Assembly: GCA_017935225.1 (NCBI GenBank)
Contig: JAGBIA010000127.1
Coordinates: 1 to 39,240, forward strand
DNA: 39,240 nucleotides
From: Clostridia bacterium
GTDB lineage: Bacteria > Bacillota > Clostridia > Oscillospirales > CAG-272
Direction: 5' to 3'
Below the pieces are notes generated by a model, which was not told the origin of the DNA, ran no database searches, and was given only the letters and a program-made list of their open reading frames with translations. Made by a program: the position numbers and the translations under genes. Shown piece by piece: positions 8,054 through 14,973 of the stretch (position 1 is its first letter; every line of letters begins with the position of its first letter).

Positions 8054-8647
8054 ATGGCAAAGCTGTATTTCAAATACGGCGCGATGGGTTCGTCCAAGAC
8101 GGCTAACGCGCTGATAACAAAATTCAATTATGAAGAGAGAGGAATGAAGGTCTGGCTCATCAAGCCCTCGACCGACACGCGTGACGGCGCGGGTATCGTT
8201 CAGTCGCGCATAGGGCTTATGGCAGAGGCTGATATCATCACGCCCGAAAAGGATATTTTCTCGGAGTTCAGACTCCACTCTGATTGCGACGTTATCATCG
8301 CGGACGAGTGTCAGTTCCTCACGGCAGGGCAGATAGACGACCTGCGCCGCATCGTCGACGAGCTCGATGTTCCCGTGCTTTGCTTCGGACTTCGCACCGA
8401 CTTCCTCACACACACCTTCGAGGGAAGCCACAGACTTTTCGAGGTGGCTGACTCGATCACCGAGATAAAGACTATCTGCACTTGCGGCAAGAAGGCGATA
8501 GTCAATGCGCGTATCGACGGAGAGGGCAGAGTGCTGACTCGAGGCGGACAGATACTTCTCGGCGGTAACGATTCTTACGTCGCTATGTGTCATTCCTGTT
8601 GGAAAAAGGCTATCAGCGAGCAGGTAAAAGAGGAAAAAGAGATATGA
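8054..8647 (+). CDS. tdk: Thymidine kinase
   Basis: 197 residues, usual length for the type II (TK1-like) enzyme that phosphorylates thymidine with ATP for salvage. Walker A GAMGSSKT (9-16), Walker B IIADECQF (81-88, Asp84-Glu85), and four zinc ligands Cys142, Cys144, Cys179 and Cys182 are all present. The start follows the VTT stop by one base and the end overlaps udk by ATGA, so pyrimidine salvage genes are translationally coupled here. Confidence 0.95.
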   Translation: MAKLYFKYGAMGSSKTANALITKFNYEERGMKVWLIKPSTDTRDGAGIVQSRIGLMAEADIITPEKDIFSEFRLHSDCDVIIADECQFLTAGQIDDLRRIVDELDVPVLCFGLRTDFLTHTFEGSHRLFEVADSITEIKTICTCGKKAIVNARIDGEGRVLTRGGQILLGGNDSYVAMCHSCWKKAISEQVKEEKEI

Positions 8648-9261
8648 GCGAGCGCGTTATGATAATCGGTGTTGCGGGCGGTACGGGAAGCGGAAAGACC
8701 ACGCTTGCCGAGAACATCGCACGCGCCTTTGGAGATCGCGTGGCGGTCATCACGCACGACAGCTACTACCGCGCTCAGAACGATATGAGCTACGAGGAGA
8801 GATGTAAGCAGAACTACGATCACCCCGATGCCTTTGAGACAGACCTGCTTTGCGAGCATCTTGACGCGCTTGCACGAGGCGAGGCGATCGATGTGCCTGT
8901 CTATGATTACACCGTGTACAACCGTTCGTCGCGCACCGAGCGAGTCGAGCCGCGCGCGGTCGTGATACTCGAGGGAATTCTCATTTTCTGTGACGAGCGG
9001 TTGAGAGAGAAGATGGATCTGAAGATCTTCGTCGACACCGACGCGGACGAGCGAATTCTGCGCAGAATATCGCGAGATACCAAGGAGCGAGGCAGAAGTC
9101 TCGACTCGGTAATAGATCAGTATCTCACAACCGTCAAGCCGATGCACGACGCATTCGTCGAGCCGTACAAGCGTTACGCTGATATCATCGTCCCCGGCGG
9201 CGGATCAAACCCCGCGGCACTCGATATGATAATCACGAGAGTAAATAAGCAGTTAAACTAA
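8644..9261 (+). CDS. udk: Uridine kinase
   Basis: 205 residues from the ATG at 8644, which overlaps the tdk stop as ATGA. P-loop GGTGSGKTT (12-20), the HDSYYR segment that binds nucleoside, NYDHPDAF, and the VPVYDY / RVEPRAVVILEGIL blocks identify the family. It phosphorylates uridine and cytidine to the monophosphates in the cytoplasm. Last gene of the operon, followed at once by a strong terminator. Confidence 0.95.
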   Translation: MSERVMIIGVAGGTGSGKTTLAENIARAFGDRVAVITHDSYYRAQNDMSYEERCKQNYDHPDAFETDLLCEHLDALARGEAIDVPVYDYTVYNRSSRTERVEPRAVVILEGILIFCDERLREKMDLKIFVDTDADERILRRISRDTKERGRSLDSVIDQYLTTVKPMHDAFVEPYKRYADIIVPGGGSNPAALDMIITRVNKQLN

Positions 9262-9263
9262 AA

Positions 9264-9295
9264 AAGCTTTGAGTCGAAAGACTCAAAGCTTTTTT
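9264..9295. terminator. Strong bidirectional terminator between udk and the lipase-like gene
   Basis: A 12-bp perfect stem (9264-9275 with 9280-9291) closed by a GAAA loop. It is flanked by A5 on the left and T5 on the right, so it can end transcription from both sides, serving udk (plus) and the convergent hydrolase gene (minus). Confidence 0.92.
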
Positions 9296-9296
9296 G

Positions 9297-10226
9297 TTAT
9301 TTTACAAATTCAATTATATCCTTTATTACGTTCTCGCGTGAGAAATCGTTGAGTATCTCGTGGCGCGCGTTCTCGTAGATCACGCACTTGACGTCAGCGC
9401 CGAACTTCTCAAGCTTCTTTTTGACCTCAAGAACGCCCTTCGAGTAGTTGCCCACGGGGTCCTCGCCGCCCGAGACGAGCAGAATCTTCATATCCGCGCG
9501 CAACGAGCCGTACCACGCGCTCTTGTTGCAGTTCTTGATCATTCTGATAAGGTCGCCCATAGCACTTACGGTGAACTTGAAGCCGCAGAATTTATCCTCG
9601 TAGTACGCGCGACGAATACTCTCGTCGGTCGTCAGCCACGGGGAAGGATCGCCCTCACTGCCGCCGCCAAAACGCTTATTGTACGCGCCGAAAGCCATAC
9701 TGTCAACGAGCTTTGAGATATGCTTCTCACCGTAGAATTTCTTGATGATTGCAATAAGCGCAAGACCTGCCGCCGCAAGCGGATTTTTGCCGCCCGTGCC
9801 CATAATTATGAGCTTGTCGGGCTCGCCGTATTTAGCCGCCGCGAGACGCACCACAAAAGATCCCATACTGTGTCCCATAAGAACGTAGGGTTGTGTGGGA
9901 GTTTTAGAAAACTCAGCCGCTACCGCATCATAATAAGCCTTTACATCGTCCACGAGCAGAGAGTCGCCACCCTTGTTTGCGATAAATCCAAGCTCGCTGT
10001 CATTCTCAGCCGTCATTCCGTGTCCGAGGTGGTCGTGACCGAAGCATACCCAGCCCGCCTCAGCCATTCTGCGCATAAATCCGTCGTAGCGAGCGATGTG
10101 CTCAGCCATTCCGTGAACTACCTGAAAAAATCCGCGCACCTCGCCCTCGGGAATATATGCTCTTCCGACGAGCGTGTGCTTTCCGTCGCTCGACGGTGTT
10201 TTGATAACCTTTAGTGTGTAGCTCAT
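9297..10226 (-). CDS. Alpha/beta hydrolase, monoacylglycerol lipase-like
   Basis: 309 residues from the ATG at 10226, with GGAGG just upstream. The triad is readable: nucleophile in GHSMG (118-122, Ser120), Asp255 in SGGEDPVG and His288 in NARHEIL. The VHGMAEHIARY block (37-47) is characteristic of the monoacylglycerol lipase / lysophospholipase subfamily. A cap domain lies between about 145 and 235. It starts 1 base after the glpK stop: lipase action would release glycerol, which the neighbour phosphorylates. That coupling is the best clue to substrate, though esterase activity on other lipids is possible. Confidence 0.85.
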   Translation of the reverse strand: MSYTLKVIKTPSSDGKHTLVGRAYIPEGEVRGFFQVVHGMAEHIARYDGFMRRMAEAGWVCFGHDHLGHGMTAENDSELGFIANKGGDSLLVDDVKAYYDAVAAEFSKTPTQPYVLMGHSMGSFVVRLAAAKYGEPDKLIIMGTGGKNPLAAAGLALIAIIKKFYGEKHISKLVDSMAFGAYNKRFGGGSEGDPSPWLTTDESIRRAYYEDKFCGFKFTVSAMGDLIRMIKNCNKSAWYGSLRADMKILLVSGGEDPVGNYSKGVLEVKKKLEKFGADVKCVIYENARHEILNDFSRENVIKDIIEFVK

Positions 10227-10227
10227 A

Positions 10228-11727
10228 TCATTCCTCCGTTTTCGAAAATTCTCTGCAAGCGCATACCGCGCGTCTCCAGCCGTCAAGCAGAGAAGCGCGC
10301 TTGTCTCTGTCTATCTCGGGTGTGAACTCGCGCACGCCCGCCGCGAGCGAGATAAGCTCGTCGCGATCTGCCCAAAATCCCGTCGCAAGACCTGCAAGAT
10401 ATGCCGCGCCGGTGGCGGTCGCCTCTGCGTTCGAGGAGCGCAGAACGGTGATATCCGAGAAATCTGCCTGCATCTGCATAAGAAGATCATTTGCCGACGC
10501 ACCTCCGTCGACCTTGAGCTTGCTCACCGCACGCGTGCCCATATCGGCTTGCATAGCGGTCAAAACGTCGTTGGTCTGATAAGCGATAGACTCAAGAGAA
10601 GCGCGGATTATATGGTTCGCGCCCGTTCCGCGCGTAAGACCGAAGATAGAGCCGCGCGCGTGCATATCCCAATAGGGAGTGCCAAGGCCTGCAAATGCGG
10701 GAACTACGTAAACTCCACCGCTGTCCTTTGACTTGCGCGCAAAATATTCGCTGTCGCGCGAGTCATTTATGAGGTGAAGCTCGTCGCGAAGCCATTGAAC
10801 CACCGCGCCGCCCACGAAAACGCTGCCCTCAAGCGCGTATTCGATCGGTCTGCCCGCCTCGGTCGCGATGATAGTAGTCAGAAGTCCGTGGCGGCTCTCG
10901 ACCGCCTCTGTGCCCGTGTTTGTAAGCAAGAAGCAACCCGTGCCGTAGGTGTTCTTCGCGCTTCCTCGCTCAAAGCAACACTGACCGAAGAGCGCAGCCT
11001 GCTGGTCGCCCGCAATTCCCGAGATCGCGACTGTCGCGCCCATACATTCAAAATATCCGTATATCTCACTGCTGCTCTTGATCTCGGGGAGCATAGAGCG
11101 GGGAACTCCCAAAAGAGAGAGCATTCCGTCGTCCCATTCACCCGTGTGAATGTTGCACAGCATAGTTCTCGACGCGTTCGTGCGGTCGGTGACGAAAACT
11201 TTTCCGTCGGTCAGCTTCCAGACAAGCCAGGTGTCGACCGTGCCGAAGAGCAGCTCACCCGCCTCGGCTCTCTCACGTGCGCCTTCGATGTTGTCAAGTA
11301 TCCATTTGAGCTTGGTGCCGCTGAAATACGGATCAAGTCGCAGTCCCGTGACCTTGCGTATGTACTCGCCGTGGCCTTCGCGCTCAAGCTCCTCGCACAG
11401 ACTCGCCGTGCGACGACATTGCCAGACGATCGCGTTGTAGATCGGTCGACCGGTCGCCTTTTCCCAAACGATCGTCGTCTCGCGCTGATTTGTAATTCCG
11501 AGCGCGGCGATCTCGTCGGGGTCAATGCCGCTCTTCGCGATACACTCGGTCAGCGCGGAGTATTGATTTGCATAGATATCCATCGGATCCTGCTCGACCC
11601 AGCCGGGATGGGGGTATATCTGCGGAATTTCGTGCTGAGACATAGCGACGGCGCGTACCTTTTTGTCAAAAAGTATAGCGCGTGCGCTCGTTGTTCCTTC
11701 ATCAAGTGCAAGAATGTATTTTTTCAT
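10228..11727 (-). CDS. glpK: Glycerol kinase
   Basis: 499 residues, the normal FGGY-family length. The start at 11727 follows GGGAGG and opens [18 protein letters not shown], containing the ATP phosphate-1 motif. GITNQRETT, the WQCRRT active-site region, [13 protein letters not shown] and [13 protein letters not shown] are all present. It converts glycerol plus ATP to sn-glycerol 3-phosphate. No glpF or glpD is adjacent; instead the lipase-like gene follows in the same transcript. Own promoter at 11761-11789. No obvious catabolite-response element was identified. Confidence 0.96.
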   Translation of the reverse strand: MKKYILALDEGTTSARAILFDKKVRAVAMSQHEIPQIYPHPGWVEQDPMDIYANQYSALTECIAKSGIDPDEIAALGITNQRETTIVWEKATGRPIYNAIVWQCRRTASLCEELEREGHGEYIRKVTGLRLDPYFSGTKLKWILDNIEGARERAEAGELLFGTVDTWLVWKLTDGKVFVTDRTNASRTMLCNIHTGEWDDGMLSLLGVPRSMLPEIKSSSEIYGYFECMGATVAISGIAGDQQAALFGQCCFERGSAKNTYGTGCFLLTNTGTEAVESRHGLLTTIIATEAGRPIEYALEGSVFVGGAVVQWLRDELHLINDSRDSEYFARKSKDSGGVYVVPAFAGLGTPYWDMHARGSIFGLTRGTGANHIIRASLESIAYQTNDVLTAMQADMGTRAVSKLKVDGGASANDLLMQMQADFSDITVLRSSNAEATATGAAYLAGLATGFWADRDELISLAAGVREFTPEIDRDKRASLLDGWRRAVCACREFSKTEE

Positions 11728-11760
11728 AAGTCCTCCCATAAAAAGAGCTTCTCTGATTAC

Positions 11761-11789
11761 ATTATAGCATATTATTTTCTTCTTTTCAA
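11761..11789 (-). promoter_or_regulatory. Promoter of glpK
   Basis: Minus-strand TTGAAA (11784-11789), 17 bases, TATAAT (11761-11766). It is divergent from the promoter at 11848-11876. Confidence 0.85.
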
Positions 11790-11847
11790 GCATATATTTT
11801 GTCGATTGAATGTTTTTATTTGTCGACTTAAAGTTTTCATAAAAGTA

Positions 11848-11876
11848 TTGACGAAGAGAGATACTTGTGATATAAT
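11848..11876 (+). promoter_or_regulatory. Promoter of the leader ORF / lipoprotein unit
   Basis: TTGACG (11848-11853), 17 bases, TATAAT (11871-11876), preceded by TGA to make an extended -10 (TGATATAAT). It is a strong promoter for such a small transcript. Confidence 0.85.
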
Positions 11877-11934
11877 TAAAGTGCAAAGTTAAATATGCAT
11901 AAAATATATAATTTTAAAAATAGGAGGTTTTCGT

Positions 11935-12015
11935 ATGTACTACACTCGCAATTTCACGCATATTCACATTTTCAACAGAAGATCTCCGCTTCTGTGTCTT
12001 TTTCTCGGCATATAG
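11935..12015 (+). CDS. 26-codon leader-like small ORF
   Basis: An ATG at 11935 stands 7 bases after a perfect AGGAGG (11922-11927), the best ribosome site in this intergenic region. The predicted peptide begins MYYTRNFTHIHIFN and ends LLCLFLGI. It stops 99 bases before the lipoprotein start. The 11975-11995 hairpin with a following T-run lies inside it, and a second hairpin (12009-12031) straddles its stop codon. That layout resembles translated attenuator leaders, though no single amino acid is strongly repeated (three Phe, three Ile, two His, two Tyr). It could instead be a genuine small protein. Confidence 0.55.
   Translation: MYYTRNFTHIHIFNRRSPLLCLFLGI
11975..12007 (+). promoter_or_regulatory. 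Hairpin plus T-run inside the leader ORF, possible attenuator
   Basis: A 7-bp stem (11975-11981 with 11989-11995, seven-base loop) is followed by GTCTTTTTCTC. As a terminator it is weak, and it overlaps codons 14-21 of the small ORF. A translating ribosome would therefore prevent its formation. Conditional termination is inference. Confidence 0.4.
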
Positions 12016-12031
12016 GATAGAGTCCTATATG
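12009..12031 (+). repeat. Perfect inverted repeat at the leader stop codon
   Basis: CATATAGGA (12009-12017) and its exact complement (12023-12031) with a 5-base loop. The stop TAG of the leader is in the left arm. No T-tract follows directly, so it is more likely an RNA structure or an operator than a terminator. Confidence 0.55.
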
Positions 12032-12114
12032 TCTATATACACATTTTCTCGAAACGAAGATAATACATTGTATGTTATTGCAATAAATAATTCAATTATA
12101 AGTGAGGTATCAAA

Positions 12115-12444
12115 ATGAACAAATTTTCTCGTTCTATAACAATCAGTATTTTGATTTTTCTTGTTTCAGTATCTTTGATCTCGTGCAATAGTGCTTATGC
12201 GAGCGATTTGGACCTTTCCACAGAAACATCTCTTGTGGATTCCAAACTTATGGGGCAAATTACCGAAGGTATGACCTACAAGGAAGTGACAGAGATATTG
12301 GGCACAACCGGTACGGATGTTGGTTACGGCGCTATTATATTCGAGTATCACCTCTCAGATGGAAAAACTGCTCGCATTTGGTTGCAAAAGGATGGTTCAA
12401 ATGATGTAAATAAATACTGCGTTGATGGAATAACAATTGAATAA
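12115..12444 (+). CDS. Small lipoprotein with SmpA/OmlA-like motif
   Basis: 109 residues. A lipoprotein signal with a hydrophobic core (9-22) and lipobox LISC places the modified Cys at 24. The mature part contains ITEGMTYKEVTEILG, resembling the opening strand-helix of SmpA/OmlA and BLIP-like domains (usually 'GMT..EV..ilG.PG'). The remainder looks beta-rich. Such domains act in protein-protein contacts at the envelope. GAGGT precedes the ATG. The gene is AT-richer than its neighbours. It is the only full-sized gene of its transcript, downstream of the leader ORF and ended by a good terminator. Confidence 0.75.
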   Translation: MNKFSRSITISILIFLVSVSLISCNSAYASDLDLSTETSLVDSKLMGQITEGMTYKEVTEILGTTGTDVGYGAIIFEYHLSDGKTARIWLQKDGSNDVNKYCVDGITIE

Positions 12445-12451
12445 CGCTTTT

Positions 12452-12477
12452 ACGGGCTGCCTCGGCAGCCCGTTTTT
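12452..12477 (+). terminator. Terminator of the lipoprotein gene
   Basis: Stem ACGGGCTGC/GCAGCCCGT with a four-base loop (12452-12473), followed by TTTTTA. It lies 7 bases after the stop codon. Confidence 0.92.
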
Positions 12478-12546
12478 ATATTTCGACAATTAAAAATAAT
12501 GCCGAAAATTGTATTATTCTAACTTGTAAAACTTTCCCCCACCGTC

Positions 12547-12575
12547 TTGACATGGATTTTAAGGAATGGTATAAT
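12547..12575 (+). promoter_or_regulatory. Promoter of the ABC transporter operon
   Basis: TTGACA (12547-12552), 17 bases, TATAAT (12570-12575). The 5' UTR of about 90 bases contains a small hairpin, GGTGC/GCACC (12640-12652), just before the ribosome site AAAGGAG. No regulator gene is adjacent. Confidence 0.88.
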
Positions 12576-12672
12576 ATTTTTGAAAAATATTTATATATTT
12601 TTGTAACCTTTTTAAGATTTTGGCGACATATATAACAGAGGTGCAAAGCACCCGTCAGAGAAAGGAGAAAAA

Positions 12673-14973
12673 ATGTCTTTGCTGTCACTGCGCGGTATCG
12701 GCAAGATCTACGTTTCCGAGGGCTCGGTAGCCGTCGGACTTCGCGGAGTCGATCTTGATCTCGATATCGGTGAATTCGTTGCCGTTACGGGTAAATCCGG
12801 AAGCGGAAAGACTACGCTGCTCAATATGCTGAGCGGTATGGATACCTATGAGGAGGGTGAGCTTTATATCGAGGGCGAGCCGACCTCTCACTATGAGCAG
12901 AGCGACTGGGAGAATTACAGAAAGAAATACATCTCGTTCATCTTCCAGGACTATAACATTATTGATAGCTTTACGGTGCTCCAGAACGTAGAGCTCGCGC
13001 TTTCTTATATCGACTCTCCAAAGGAGAGAAGGGAACGCGCGCTTGAGCTTATCGAGCGAGTCGGACTCACTCGGTTTAAGAATCACAAGGGCTCGAAGCT
13101 CTCGGGCGGACAGAAGCAGAGGACGGTCATCGCGCGCGCACTCGCGAAGGACAGCCCGATAATTCTCGCCGACGAGCCGACGGGAAACCTTGACGCGAAA
13201 TCGTCCGAGGAGATAATCGCGCTGCTTGCCGAGATCTCGAAGGATAAGCTCGTCGTGGTAGTCACGCACTCGGCACAAGAGCTTGAGACTTATGCGACGC
13301 GAGAGATAAGAATTTTCGACGGAGCTATCGAGCGCGACACTGAGCTCAGAGCAACCGAGAAGCGCGAGAGCGTTGAGATCAAGGATGCTGATGCCAAGTC
13401 GCATATCTTCAGGCGCGGCGCAGAGCTCGGAGTTCACAGATTTCGCGCGATGCCCAAGCTTTCGGTGTTTATGTGTATGCTGATGGTGCTGGCGATAATG
13501 GGAACCTTCTTTGCCACCATCACGATGACCTACGATATGAATGTCGACTATGACGTGTTCGTTCCGCGCGACGGAAGAGTTATAATCACGCGGCAGGACG
13601 GTGAAGTTCCGACCGAGGACGAGATATCCGAGCTCGCTACCAAAATGGGAGCTGAGGATCACGCGCGCTACGATTATCTTTACGACGTGCAGATGTCGAT
13701 CAACGGACTCTACGAGAAAAACGGACGCAACTACCGCATCTGGTCCGAGCTCTTTGCGTATATTGACGACGGAAAATATTCCGCTGACGTCGGTAGCGAG
13801 CCTGCAAGCAAGGACGAGGTAATGCTCGTTCTCCCGATCGAGTGGAAGCAGATCTACGGCGACTACGAGTCTCGCAGCTCGACTCCCACAGTCAAGCTCT
13901 GCGGCAAGGACTACACCATCTGCGGAATAGATTATTTCTACGACAACACCAAGACATCATATGCGGTATTTACCGATGAAGGCTTTGAGGATTGCACCAA
14001 GAATTGCTTTATCTCGGCATACAGCTTTGGCTCGGTCAAGGCGGCGTGCGACACGAAGCTGATCGAACTTCCGTCGGGCTTTGACGGAATATATATCGAC
14101 GATACGCTTACGGGCGACGAGTTCTATATCTCCTGCACCAACTATAAGATCGTCGATCAGATCAAGCAATACAAGGGTGACGTTTACATAGAATTCAGGT
14201 GGGAGAAGATATCTTACGATATGATGGGCGCGACCTATAGCTTCGTTCCCGACAGCACGACCTTTGTAGCAGAGAAGTGCAAGGTATCCTCTGAGACTCC
14301 GTACTATGACGGCGGCTACTACGAGGATATGTTCGGCAACGTCTATATGGAGGACGTACAGGTCAAGCCTATGGGCAACTCCGCGTCGATCTATATTTCG
14401 CCCGAGCTTGCGGACGAGGTGCTCGGCGGACTCAGAAACCCCAATTACCGTCAGTCCTCGCTCTTCTTTGAAAATGACAGCGCGGCGCAGAGAAAGATCG
14501 ACGAGCTTCGCGACGAAGGCTACTATGCAGTTCTCTCGGATAACACATTCACCACCGAGGGCGAGAAGATACTTGCGGTATTTTCGAATATCTTCACGGT
14601 CTTCGGTTGGCTGATCACGCTTCTGTTCCTCGCACTCTTCCTCTATATCTGCTCGGCACGCGCTATCGTAGCCAAGAGAGGAGATATTGCGATACTTCGT
14701 TCGATGGGAATAGAGAACAGGATAATCAAGATCTCGATGTACGCGCAGACTGCGCTCGCGATGATCCCGTCATTTGTGCTCCTCGCGATCGTGGCGGTAT
14801 TTATCTACACCTCGCCCTCTCTCAATCCGCTCTTCCCGTTTATGCATGCTTGGCAGTACGCGATGATAGTTCTCGGTATGATGATAATCAATCTCTACAT
14901 CTCGAGAAAGTATAACAAGAAGATGTTCAAGGAGAGTGTGCGCAAGACTTTACGCGGAGGTGCTAAGGAATGA
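12673..14973 (+). CDS. ABC transporter: ATPase fused to FtsX-type permease (first of pair)
   Basis: 766 residues. The N-terminal ATPase (1-225) has Walker A GKSGSGKTT (40-48), the Q-loop FIFQDYN, signature LSGGQKQR, Walker B IILADEPT and H-loop VTHS. A linker leads to one membrane helix (about 258-282), a large extracellular domain (about 285-635) and three C-terminal helices (about 640-745) with the FtsX motif AKRGDIAILRSMGI. This is MacB-like topology: such machines do not pump through a channel but pull on substrates outside the membrane, for example antimicrobial peptides or lipoproteins. It overlaps the second ABC gene by ATGA, so a heterodimer is likely. The substrate is unknown. Confidence 0.9.
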   Translation: MSLLSLRGIGKIYVSEGSVAVGLRGVDLDLDIGEFVAVTGKSGSGKTTLLNMLSGMDTYEEGELYIEGEPTSHYEQSDWENYRKKYISFIFQDYNIIDSFTVLQNVELALSYIDSPKERRERALELIERVGLTRFKNHKGSKLSGGQKQRTVIARALAKDSPIILADEPTGNLDAKSSEEIIALLAEISKDKLVVVVTHSAQELETYATREIRIFDGAIERDTELRATEKRESVEIKDADAKSHIFRRGAELGVHRFRAMPKLSVFMCMLMVLAIMGTFFATITMTYDMNVDYDVFVPRDGRVIITRQDGEVPTEDEISELATKMGAEDHARYDYLYDVQMSINGLYEKNGRNYRIWSELFAYIDDGKYSADVGSEPASKDEVMLVLPIEWKQIYGDYESRSSTPTVKLCGKDYTICGIDYFYDNTKTSYAVFTDEGFEDCTKNCFISAYSFGSVKAACDTKLIELPSGFDGIYIDDTLTGDEFYISCTNYKIVDQIKQYKGDVYIEFRWEKISYDMMGATYSFVPDSTTFVAEKCKVSSETPYYDGGYYEDMFGNVYMEDVQVKPMGNSASIYISPELADEVLGGLRNPNYRQSSLFFENDSAAQRKIDELRDEGYYAVLSDNTFTTEGEKILAVFSNIFTVFGWLITLLFLALFLYICSARAIVAKRGDIAILRSMGIENRIIKISMYAQTALAMIPSFVLLAIVAVFIYTSPSLNPLFPFMHAWQYAMIVLGMMIINLYISRKYNKKMFKESVRKTLRGGAKE

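Noticed and set aside
10774..11892. 372-codon plus-strand open frame opposite glpK
   Set aside because: Antisense shadow of a well-conserved gene; no ribosome site, composition typical of a reverse-frame artefact.
12685..13662. 325-codon minus-strand frame inside the first ABC gene
   Set aside because: Opposite strand of the conserved ATPase domain; shadow.
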